A DNA stretch of 64,000 nucleotides from Amyelois transitella (Eukaryota; Arthropoda; Insecta; Lepidoptera; Pyralidae), in NCBI RefSeq assembly GCF_032362555.1, contig NC_083520.1, forward strand, positions 992,001-1,056,000, written 5' to 3'. A model generated the notes under the pieces. That model saw only the letters and a program-made list of their open reading frames with translations, ran no database searches and was not told where the DNA came from. Position numbers and translations under genes: made by a program. Shown here in pieces: positions 10,801-19,267 of this stretch (position 1 is its first letter; every line of letters starts with the position of its first letter).

Positions 10801-13800
10801 TTTTATAAGATATAATGTTTTATACTCTGGTATATTATAATGATATTGAAGTATAAAATCTTCTCCAACGACCACGATGACAAAGAGTTCTTACTGCAAG
10901 GACTATCAGCGTTCCTACTAGCTATCTGCATACACTTCAATGATGATACAGCTGATAATTACACGAAGGAATCGCTGAAGCAACCCATCTTGAAGAGGAT
11001 AGGTGAGTCATTGATTTAGTGTCTGATTAAAATACTTTAGTGTCGGATTAACATATTTTAGTTGAATCACTGACTAAAATTATCAGGTTGACGTCACATA
11101 ACTCCCGTACCTCCCTGTTCCGCCGTAGATATAATAAGATTAATTATATCTACTACTATCCGTAGATATAATAAGATTAATTATATCTACGGCGGAACAA
11201 ACTACACTGCAGCATTTCCACCGGTTTCACTGTGCAATGATCACATATAAAATTAATTCGTCCAATATCATAATATTAAAAAATTGTATTCTTTTAACAG
11301 GTGTAGAAACTTTCACAGCGAAACTGAGCGAAGTGACAAAACACGAGCTATACAACAGAGCGGCGAAGCACCCGCAGCTGAGGGTGAAGTCGCCGGCCGA
11401 GATCCTCATCGACTACGAGTTCTGCCGGCTGTTCAAGGTGTTGGAGAGTGAGTTAATGTGACAGACAACATACATTGCACATATGTTTCTAAGCGATATA
11501 GATGTGGCGACATCTCTATAGCCAATCAAGCGACGCTAACAGCCAATAACAGCGCAGGAGTCTAAATCGTGCAAGCAAAGATTTCACGGTTTGGAGCATA
11601 TGTAGAAACTCCGACACAACATCGTCTGTCGCGCGGTTCCCCAGTCTTGACACATAGCCTGGCGGAAAAGAACACAATTTTGAAAATCTCTAGTATAAGA
11701 AAAAAAAACTTTCTTTCCTTTGTGGCGGTCAACTTTGAACAAAAGAACACAATTTTTTAAATCTCTATTTTAAGAAAAAAAATACTTTTTGTCTTCGTGT
11801 ATGATATCACATGAGCCCAGCGTGTATTTTCTTGTTACTTGCTTTTGCTTAAACCCTGCAGATAATTTACTCGATCTGAGTTAAAACGACAAAAAAAAAC
11901 ATGGCGGCAGTTGATCAGCTGATTATGGTGTCTGTCAAACATCAATGACGTATTTTTTCCCGCCAAAAACAATGCACTGAAAATCCATCTATAATTTGTC
12001 ATTGTCAAAAACTCAAGTATAGATATTTAAAATATATCTCTAATGGCCTCTGCCTTGTTTTTTTATTTCTAAAGTCGAAATTTGATATCAACATACAACA
12101 GTCAAAGAACTGTTTCAGACTGTTTACTAACCGAGTCTAAAAGGAGGTTCTTAATTAGACAGTATTACTCTTCCAGACGTCCTCATCCAAAGCCTTATTG
12201 AGAGGAAAGAAAATGGAATCACCGAACCCGAGGGATCCCCTCCGGAGAGTGACACCTTGGAACAGTACAAGACCCTCATCAGACAACAGGACTCTCGTCT
12301 CCAGGAGCTGATGCAGCAGCTGGAAGCTATGATGCAGCAGAACCAGTCGCTCCAGGTCTGTAAAACCCTTCGCGTTGAACGAGGGGTGTTACAGCCTCAT
12401 CAGCTAATAGGAATCTCGTCTCTAAGAGCTGATCAGATACCGATGTTTCACAGATGTATAATTTTTTTATGACGCGAAACTATTTAAGCAGTTGAGCCAA
12501 TCAGAACGCAGCATTTGAACACGCCAACTGAACTGTTCGCCATTATGAGTGAGATAGTAGGATTCGGATTATATGTTTAATGTTCTTGTAATAAGATCGT
12601 TATTTTATTGGGTTTAAATATTAAAGTTTTAATCATGAGTTTTTTTTTTTATTTGTACTTGTATAAGGTCGTTATTTCATTGAGTTAAAATCATTCCATT
12701 TCCAGAGTGCCTTGAACGACGCGTTAGCCTCGAAATCCCATCTCAAAGATGAGAACACGTTACTCCGAGCGCAACTGTCTGCCAACACAGCCACTACACC
12801 ACAGGACCAATCGCAATTGAGAGAGTATGAAGCTAGGGTACAGGTGAGTTAGGTTTTACATATTGCGGTTGTGAAGAAGACAAAAATTCACGAAAAGACC
12901 AATAGGCAACATTCAGCTATTTGGCTAAATTATATATAATTGAGATTCAAATATTGTTGTGTTGTGTTGTGTAAGCTTGCCAGCCCAACCCCTAAAACAA
13001 AAATACCAAGTTTATAAGCCTATCCCTTAGTCGCCTTTTACGGCATCATTCTTTCCCAATGATGCCGTAAAAGGCGATAGATAGAGTGGTGCTACTCTTT
13101 TTTATACACCAACAGAAAAAAGGAGTAAGGTAAACGTAAATAATTTTTGAATTTGATAGAAATAAAATTGTAATATTTTTTTTCTAAGACCATGTTTAGA
13201 AGAAGCGGCGGAACAAACTACACTGCAGCATTTTCAAATAATATACTCGTAGATCTCCTAAATCTAACTTTTGGACGAATGCACCTTGTCTACATAGTTT
13301 TTGTGGCGACATCACTAATATCACACAGCAACTGTCAATCGTCATCAGCTGAATCATCGCTCCCGCTACAATGTTAAAAATAATTTTGTTGCTAATATTT
13401 TGAATATATGCCGCGTGGTTCCCGGCACCAATACAAAAAAGAATAGGACCACTCCATCTCTTTCCCATGGATGTCGTAAAAGGCAACTAAGGGATAGGCT
13501 TACAAACTTGGGTTTCTTTTTTAGGCGATGGGCTAGCAACCTGTCATTATTTGAATCTCAATACTATCATTAAGCCAAAAAGCTGAATGGTGAGTGGCCA
13601 TTCAGTCTTTTCAAGACTGTTGGCTCTGTCCACCCCGCAAGGGATATAGACCTGACCATATGTATGTATATTATTTTTTTCCAGGAATTGACGAGTCAAG
13701 TCAGCATGCTGAACAACGAGCTCAAGATGGCTGAGGAGAGACAAAGACTGAGCCAGGAGGAGCTGGATACCCTGAGGAAGGACCAGGATGATTTGTTGGT

Positions 13801-14757
13801 GCTGTTCGCTGATCAGGTGAGCGTGTTGGGCCCCACGTTGGGCGCCACTGTCACGTTTAGGTAAAACTTCGCGGCTAAGAGAGATGAGAGATAATTTGAA
13901 GATCTATAAAATATAATGACGTCTATACCCCCTGCGGGGTAGACAGAACCGACGGTCTTTAAAATACTGAAAGGCCACGCTCAACTGCTTGGCTCAATGA
14001 GATTCAAACAGTGACAGGATGCTAGCCCATCGCTTAAAAGAGGAATCCCAAGTATTTAAGCCTATCCGTGAGTCGCCTTAGTTTATAGAATAACTACAAA
14101 CTGTATTAGGACTAGTTTTACAATATTTAAGAGGTCGTGGATTTAGCTATAGACACGAGATCCAGCAAGTGGCCGCCGGAGGATAGCGAGCTTAAGTTGG
14201 TGAGCGTTGAAGTAGTAGTCCAAAGTGGGAGGCTCGGGGCACTTGCGCTCTTTTTATAGGGCTCCCGAGCTGGAAAGGGCGCAGGCGCAGCTAGTAGGAG
14301 GCCGGACTGGTCTCGCCTGATGATTTTTTTGTGTTTTTATTTAATCTATACTAATATTATAAAGCTGAGGAGTTTGTTTGTTTGAATGCGCTAATCTCAG
14401 GAACTACTGGTTCGAATTGAAAAATTCTCTTTTTGTTGAATAGACCATTTATCGAGGAAGGCTTTAGGCTATATTACATCACGCTGCAACTATAAGGAGC
14501 GAAGAAGTAATGGTAAATGTGAAAAAAACGGGGGAAATTATTCACCCTTGAGGGCTTCAATGATGCCCAAAATAACTATTCCACGCGGACGAGCTAGTCG
14601 CGGGCACAGCTAGTGTGGAATATAAAATTAATAAAATAAAATATAAATATTTTGTTTTCAGGATTTAAAACTAAACGAATACAAGATGCGTCTATTATCA
14701 CTCGGCCAGAAAGTTGACGATGAGGAAACAACAGAAGCGCCTCAACAGACGACATAG
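4851..14757 (+). CDS. USO1: General vesicular transport factor p115 (USO1)
   Basis: This is the peripheral Golgi tether that links COPI/COPII vesicles to Golgi membranes and helps assemble SNAREs. Coding exons: 4851-4928, 5277-5411, 6097-7043, 8130-8343, 9442-9549, 10351-10597, 11301-11447, 12177-12355, 12706-12843, 13685-13816, 14662-14757. Phases join without a stop to give 806 aa, near insect p115 and shorter than human (about 960). Residues 1-640 form the armadillo-like globular head (DRRDACRALK, ETINYALDTL and LLCGGLFSSD are recognisable p115 stretches). Residues about 645-790 are Q/E/L-rich coiled coil. The tail ends in a short acidic stretch (DDEETTEAP), weaker than the mammalian GM130-binding tail. 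The start codon was chosen in the copy next to exon 3; an ATG at 5962 lies inside a SINE and is not the start. Introns 4, 5 and 9 are largely SINE. A poly(A) signal is at 15539. Confidence 0.93.
5778..6019 (-). mobile_element. RTE-tailed SINE, antisense, USO1 intron 2
   Basis: This is a near full-length copy of the family whose sense strand opens with GTGCCGTGTGGTTCCCGGCA and closes with (ATGT)n. Here the reverse complement is seen, ending in GGTGCCAGGAACCACAC. It is diverged at many sites and lies 78 bp before exon 3. Confidence 0.85.
7557..7713 (-). mobile_element. RTE-tailed SINE, antisense, partial
   Basis: The tail half of the SINE is present, from the CATACA repeats through the AGATTCAAATAGTGACA core. 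The head half is missing. It lies in USO1 intron 3. Confidence 0.75.
7784..7981 (-). mobile_element. RTE-type LINE 3' end, antisense
   Basis: Read in reverse, this is the last roughly 190 bp of an RTE-like LINE ORF plus its (ATGT) tail. It encodes the same C-terminal residues (DRGKWK, then a YPSGKEA-type end with a substitution) as the copies at 19804-20078 and 61873-62712. It is 5' truncated. Confidence 0.8.
8382..8641 (-). mobile_element. RTE-tailed SINE, antisense, near full length
   Basis: A well-preserved copy with its (ATGT)-type tail pointing left toward USO1 exon 4, whose donor is at 8344. A (GAT)n microsatellite at 8349-8371 separates the two. Confidence 0.88.
8759..9014 (+). mobile_element. 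RTE-tailed SINE, sense, near full length
   Basis: It starts TGCCGTGTGGTTCTTGGCAC and ends in a TATGTATGTATG tail directly before the decayed copy of USO1 exon 5. Confidence 0.88.
9016..9079 (+). pseudogene. Partial copy of USO1 exon 5 with its splice acceptor
   Basis: The acceptor TTTCCAG and the first 48 exon bases (encoding EQLLRVLLATNIGSSP) are repeated here about 415 bp before the true exon 5 (9442-9549). The copy differs by a few synonymous changes and breaks off into SINE sequence with no donor. It appears to be half of a local duplication covering SINE tail, acceptor and exon start. If used as an exon it would run into repeat sequence, so it is treated as a pseudo-exon. Confidence 0.85.
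9080..9436 (+). mobile_element. SINE tail fragment followed by a full SINE, sense
   Basis: 9080-9171 is the 3' third of the SINE, repeating the tail at 8925-9014. 9172-9436 is a complete copy from GCCGTGTGG to its ATGT-rich tail. The tail merges into the pyrimidine/AG of the exon 5 acceptor (AG at 9440-9441). Confidence 0.85.
9590..9905 (+). mobile_element. RTE-tailed SINE with an A-rich insertion
   Basis: The SINE head starts at 9590. About 70 bp of (AAAT)n and unrelated sequence interrupts it at roughly 9613-9680, then the body resumes to the tail. It lies 40 bp after the exon 5 donor. Confidence 0.75.
9957..10046. repeat. Fragment resembling a common lepidopteran LINE tail
   Basis: The stretch with CAAAGGCGGGCTTATCCCCA followed by TCTCTTCCAGTCAACC looks like the recurrent 3' piece of a lepidopteran LINE that I recognise from memory only. 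Family not assigned. Confidence 0.35.
10048..10282. mobile_element. MITE-like element with ~26-bp terminal inverted repeats
   Basis: The left end 10048-10073 reads GTGCGATATTGTCACTTATG plus CAAAAA. The right end 10257-10282 is its reverse complement with about three mismatches. The 235-bp element has no coding capacity. A clear target duplication was not found. An (ATGT)n run at 10294-10312 follows, then the exon 6 acceptor at 10350. Confidence 0.7.
10613..10750. repeat. Minisatellite, ~23-bp unit, after USO1 exon 6
   Basis: About five imperfect units of the form CTTTAGTGTCCGATTAACAT follow the exon 6 donor. Part of the same sequence recurs after the exon 6 partial copy at 11020-11060. Confidence 0.75.
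10862..11060 (+). pseudogene. Partial copy of USO1 exon 6 (3' half, donor and flank)
   Basis: The last about 140 bases of exon 6, its GTGAGT donor and following intron are repeated 400 bp downstream with some changes, for example N to K and L to P in the encoded segment. The reading frame is still open, but no acceptor precedes it, so inclusion as an exon is unlikely. Confidence 0.85.
11116..11199. repeat. Nested palindrome in USO1 intron 6
   Basis: The outer arms TGTTCCGCCGTAGATATAAT (11116-11135) and its exact reverse complement (11180-11199) enclose two tandem copies of a smaller palindrome (GTAGATATAAT ... ATTATATCTAC). The outermost bases match the GGCGGAACAAACTACACTGC repeat family seen elsewhere in the window. 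Confidence 0.9.
11504..11610 (+). mobile_element. Copy of the 5' region of the Jockey-type element
   Basis: TGTGGCGACATCT ... CAATCAAGCGACGC ... GTCTAAATCGTGCAAGCAAA matches 27845-27955, the start of the Jockey-type LINE relic. No ORF is present. It occupies USO1 intron 7; the remainder of that intron (11611-12176) is AT-rich with nothing recognised. Confidence 0.6.
12471..12650. repeat. Diverged dispersed repeat, copy A
   Basis: It aligns by eye over about 170 bp with 14935-15115 in the USO1 3'UTR: shared words include CAATCAGA, CATTTGAAC and GTCGTTATTTTATTG-like stretches. The family is unknown and moderately diverged. It lies in intron 8. Confidence 0.6.
12880..13110 (-). mobile_element. 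Old, rearranged RTE-tailed SINE
   Basis: A degenerate antisense copy with an inverted duplication around TACGGCATCATT ... AATGATGCCGTA near 13037-13072. It lies in USO1 intron 9. Confidence 0.6.
13192..13290 (-). mobile_element. (CTATT)n-tailed LINE-like 3' end, partial
   Basis: It contains AAGCGGCGGAACAAACTACA and GGACGAATGCACCTTGTC, the hallmarks of the family better seen at 38136-38340 and 19626-19788. Confidence 0.6.
13409..13672 (+). mobile_element. RTE-tailed SINE, sense, full length, abutting USO1 exon 10
   Basis: A full copy whose ATGT tail ends about 12 bp before the exon 10 acceptor AG (13683-13684). Confidence 0.88.
13915..14080 (-). mobile_element. RTE-tailed SINE, antisense, 5' truncated
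   Basis: The tail half faces USO1 exon 10, whose donor is at 13817. The head third is missing. Confidence 0.75.
14345..14613 (+). mobile_element. Helitron-like nonautonomous element (Lep1-like)
   Basis: It begins TCTATACTAATATTATAAAG and ends GGGCACAGCTAG followed by T. It has the GACGAGCTAGTCG hairpin just inside the 3' end, and no terminal inverted repeats or target duplication, as Helitrons require. It sits in USO1 intron 10 and ends 48 bp before exon 11. It resembles the lepidopteran Lep1 group. Confidence 0.75.
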
Positions 14758-14934
14758 TTTTTATTTAGCGATTTTATTTTGTAAGATAAATTTGTTCAGC
14801 CACAAAACAAAATGGCTGACTTCTAACCACAGACCCGAAGTGCAAACGAACTGGAAGCCAAAATTCTAAAAAAAAATCTATCGCTGACTTTTCAGTGCCC
14901 TTCCAAGTGGTGTACCTGCGCAGGAGTTTAATTC

Positions 14935-15115
14935 TTGTACGGCACGAATATATTTGAGCGGTTGAATCAATCAGAGCGCGCCATTTGAACTCGCGAATTG
15001 TACTGCACGCTGTGATGAGCGAGATAGCCGAGACATTTTTTGGATTTTAAGTTTAATGTGCTTGTAATAAGGTCGTTATTTTATTGAGTTTTCATCGGGT
15101 TCGATTCACTCGTTG
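14935..15115. repeat. Diverged dispersed repeat, copy B
   Basis: Partner of 12471-12650, lying in the USO1 3'UTR. Confidence 0.6.
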
Positions 15116-15158
15116 CGCTATTAACTGACTTATAAACGTGTTAATACTATATGAAGAA

Positions 15159-15384
15159 TTCCACTATTCCATCTCTTTGCCATGGATGTCGTAAAAAGCG
15201 ACTTAGGGATAGGCTAATAAACTTGGAATTCTTCTTGTAGGCGATGGACTAGTAACCTGTCACTATTTGACTCTTAATTCCTTTATGAATCCATACAGAT
15301 GAATGTGCCCTTGGGTCTTTTCAAAACTGCTGGCCCTGTCTACCCCGCAAGGTACATAGACGTGATAATATGTATGTATGTAAT
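15159..15384 (+). mobile_element. RTE-tailed SINE in the USO1 3'UTR
   Basis: The head is truncated; the body and ATGT tail are intact in order. Confidence 0.8.
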
Positions 15385-15538
15385 ACTGTTATTGGGAAGA
15401 GACAGAGGTGAAACGATAATAGTATCTTTGGCTTCCAGTTGGCATTTTTTTCGTTAGACCACAGACATAGATTAAGCTAGATACAGCCGATTCAACTGTA
15501 GATATGAAAATTTCGCTTTGATAGCTATCTATTATGTA

Positions 15539-15544
15539 AATAAA
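15539..15544 (+). terminator. Poly(A) signal of USO1
   Basis: Canonical AATAAA about 780 bp after the stop codon, the first good match beyond the SINE. Confidence 0.5.
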
Positions 15545-15739
15545 ATATACTGTTGTTTTATTGGCTTTGTTTGTAAAAATCTGAGTTTTATGTGTATTTA
15601 GCTGTTCATAGCTGATTTTAGGGATTATGTTGAAAATTTGTATTAATTAATTGAACGTGGTCCTATTGGTTCTGTCTACCCGTAATGTATGTATTCTTTA
15701 ATTTAAAACTTAATATAATAAAAAATGGGTAAAGTAAGA

Positions 15740-16010
15740 GGAATATCATCGCCATATGACTTCCACTGCTGAACATAGGCCTCCCCCAATGACTTCCACC
15801 TCGCTCCGTGGGAGATGACCTGCATCCAACGTTTCCTCAGATCATGCGTCTTTCTCGCGGGGGACGGCCTTGCGGTACGAGGTCTCCACTCGAAGACTTA
15901 TCCGCCATGAACTCTTCGTGAAAAGTGACTTGACCATAGCCACTTTGTTTAGAGAAACATATGTTCCACTTATATCCACACAAAAACCCTAATTCCAGGA
16001 ATGATTTGTG
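15740..16010 (-). mobile_element. LINE-like 3' fragment
   Basis: Read in reverse, it encodes a short WRxxGEAYVQQW-type segment typical of the C-terminal end of insect LINE ORFs. It is broken and short; the clade is uncertain. Confidence 0.45.
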
Positions 16011-17010
16011 TAAGTTTTGTTTTATAGAAAAAAAAATATGCTTTTATTTCGCTTCTATATGTCAAAATGCGTTGTCTTGATTTTATTTGTTACCTATGTT
16101 ATTTATTTTAAGATATAATTTAAGCAATTACTAAATGAGTAATATATATCAATACAGAGTTTTCATTTATGACGTTTTTAAATAGAATCCTCATGAATTT
16201 TCGCATACAATAGGAGTTGTAAGCGTGAAGGAACCCTGTGGAATATGAGATAACATCCATACATACATAGTCACGTCTATATCCTTTACGGTGAGGGAAA
16301 ACATCGCGAGGAAACCTGCACATTCAGGGAACAGGATGTGTAACAATGATCGATCCAATACGGGTTAGGTTCCCTGCAAACGTTGCGAAGGTCAGACGGG
16401 AGTCGCTTCGTGTTAAAATCTTACTCGCCCAATCCAGGATCCATGGTCAAAGGCATACCCCGGGCTCCTCTCCAGAGTGGTGAGGATGCCACTGGAACTA
16501 AAAGCCAGGAGGAAGAAGGCTGCGCATGTATTTATTTATTTTTTTATGATTGAAACATTAGTAAGAAAAAAAAAACAAAATTACAAGCATAACATTTTAA
16601 TCTCCTTACTTCATTACACAATAAATATTACCATTTTCTATGTATATAACAGTCTCAATACACGATCATTAATGTATGTATGTTTAGCACACACAAATCC
16701 GAATGACATTATTCTGATTTCCACGTAACTATTACTTTCTTCATAATGTTCCCATGAACTTTTGAGATTGACTATAAATAATCTTAGTTTACTTTTTATT
16801 TTTTATTCACAATTAAAACATATAAACATAGTGAGAAGAATATTAGAATATGACCTTGAGTCACATTGGTGTCAGATAAGTAAGATATATTTATTTGCCA
16901 AAACATGTGTACAATAACATATAGTCCTGACGCTGACTCCAATTTGACTACGAATTTTCACTGTCAGAAGTAATTGCTAGTCAGCCAGGGTGCTTTTAAC
17001 ACGAACCGGA

Positions 17011-17066
17011 GAGGCTATTCACGGAATTGACGAGATAATGAAAATAAAAATTTCGTGAATAGCCTC
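17011..17066. repeat. 13-bp perfect inverted repeat
   Basis: GAGGCTATTCACG (17011-17023) and its exact reverse complement (17054-17066) enclose a 30-base AT-rich loop. Confidence 0.8.
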
Positions 17067-17884
17067 GCAGCTTATTCACGTATATTAACAAAGCATGTTA
17101 AATCTTCCTACTCTATTTATCTCTATGCTCAACTTCAGGGACAGATAAAGAGGGAAGATCGGACATAACTAATGGTATAAACCCCGCAAAAGTGCGTAAT
17201 TCTACCAATTAGAATAAGCTACCTGTCTGACCTCCATGACCTTGTTAACCTAACTTACATGTAATCATAGTTCTTGCAATAAATAAAGTGCTTATGCTCT
17301 TAGTTCTTATGCATTGCAGTATAATTAATATATTAAGTACTTAACAATAATACTATATTTTCTCTCAAATACTTTTAGTATGCATTATTTTGTTTAGAGT
17401 GAAAGCTAAATAGTGTGTACAAAATTGAAAAGTTTTTATTCATTATTATAGGATACTTAATATCGCTTAATAATAGTCAAATCTTCTATAAGACTGCGAT
17501 GCAACGTCTCTTCCGTGTGATTTTCATTGTTCGTATATACTACGTTTTCTATGAAGAGAGAGTTATAAATTATTTTTGATTTAAACATCAGACTTATTAA
17601 TGGACTTTAAAACATAAAAAATAGCTGTGAATAACGTAGTTGGTTGCATTGTGTTTAAAACTTACTTTGAAACTGTCCAATATTTACCTCAAATATTTAA
17701 CTGTAACTATAATAAATAATGACTATAATAAATAAAATTAGGTAAAAATGTATTTGATCTTTGCTTATTTCTTAATAAGGTAGTGTATCTTATTAAATAT
17801 ATAATGCATATGTTTATATATTGTTTATGGAATACATATACTACATTACTCCCAAAAATAAACGAAGTTTATCATAAATAGATG

Positions 17885-18065
17885 TCATTAGCTGCCCCCC
17901 GGGGTTTCGCTCCACTGGGAATTTTGGGAATAAAAGTACTTATTATATTATTCCAGGTCATATTCTACCACGTGTAATAAATTTCATCAAAATCGGTCCA
18001 GTGGATTTTGCGTGAGATAGTCACAAAGATATATCCACACAAAACAAACTTTCGCATGTATTATT
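17885..18065. repeat. Dispersed lepidopteran repeat fragment
   Basis: It contains the words CGGGGTTTCGCTCC, ATCAAAATCGGTCCAGTGGA and AACAAACTTTCGCATGTATT. These resemble a non-LTR 3' end common in Lepidoptera. Family not assigned. Confidence 0.4.
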
Positions 18066-19217
18066 TGTACGATTGTGTGCTTACGAGACTGATTTAACAT
18101 TCAAGATACTGATTGAGTTATAAGCGTAATCTTAATTTAAAAAAAACGTATAGTACTTAATGAACGGACGCAAAATATAATTAAATACTGCAAAATGTGA
18201 TGACATTGACCGCTTAAAAATATTAACATGTTTAAATACATACAAATTCAACAGCTTAGTTTAGGAATGTTTTTAAGTAATTCTTAGTAACGAACACACC
18301 AGGCCTAACAAATAACTTTGTACAATACATACAAGTATATATAATAATTAAAGATCGGAATAGGTAGATTGAATTGGGGTCAATGAACTGAAACGTATAT
18401 ATTAATATGGACATGCCTCCGTCCAGGATTGCGGATTTGTAAATTATTAACATTTTTTCCGGAATTTTTACAAGTGGGATGAAGAATATATTAGTGGTAG
18501 CTGTTTTCCCCCGACTTCGTTCACGTAAATTGTAGTCCTATGTTACTCGCGGACAATGTAATTTACTGTAAGTGTAAGTACTGAAATGGAATCCCGGAAA
18601 AGAGGCTTATCTATGTTATGCTTTCTATGGTAATTCATGATGCAAGTACATAAAATCAATCTACCAATTCCGATCTCTGATAATAATAGATTTGAGTGCG
18701 TTTGACCTCCATCATCATCAAATAGTGCCTATTCACTCTTGCTTTGATAATCTCTAAATTATCGTAGTATTGGTAATTGGTAAAAATCAGAATAACTGAT
18801 TGTTGGGTTTTTTATCAATTAGAACATAATAATAGTGATATCTTGAGTGTTTATCGTGATAACACGTTAATCGCCTTTTACGACATCGATGTGAACGAGA
18901 TTAGACTGGTCCAATTCCTTGTTTTTACTAAGTAACTTTGACAATATTAAAGTAAAAGATTAGGAAAACAGACACAATATAGTTAAAAGTATAGCGCCCA
19001 CCTTGAATTTGAAGTATATTATGTCACGTTTACAAATAAGTCGTGTCAAAATATGTGTTCCGACATTTTGTGAGGGCGGCCATCTTGGACTGATTTTCTT
19101 CTTAACTAAGTTATGTTTTATCAAATTATCTTCAAAACTAATCAATCAAAGATTGCTTTGACCGTTATTAAAGATTCTCATAACGTTTACCTCTTAACTT
19201 ATCGACGCCATTTTGTA

Positions 19218-19223
19218 TTTATT
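19218..19223 (-). terminator. Poly(A) signal of VTI1A
   Basis: AATAAA on the minus strand, 45 bp after the VTI1A stop codon. Confidence 0.6.
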
Positions 19224-19267
19224 TTCACGACAGAGCGGAACATAAGAATACCAATAAATGTGACCAT

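Larger units (their letters stand above)
14758..19267. other. USO1 3'UTR and convergent intergenic region
   Basis: The USO1 3'UTR probably runs to just past the AATAAA at 15539-15544. It contains repeat copy B (14935-15115) and a SINE (15159-15384). 15740-16010 is a LINE-like fragment containing CCACTGCTGAACATAGGCCT. 16270-16520 is another LINE-like 3' fragment with GAAAACATCGCGAGGAAACC. 17011-17066 is a 13-bp inverted repeat. 17885-18065 is a dispersed repeat with ATCAAAATCGGTCCAGTGGA. 16530-17000 and 17240-17880 are AT-rich with nothing recognised. No gene was found. Confidence 0.7.
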
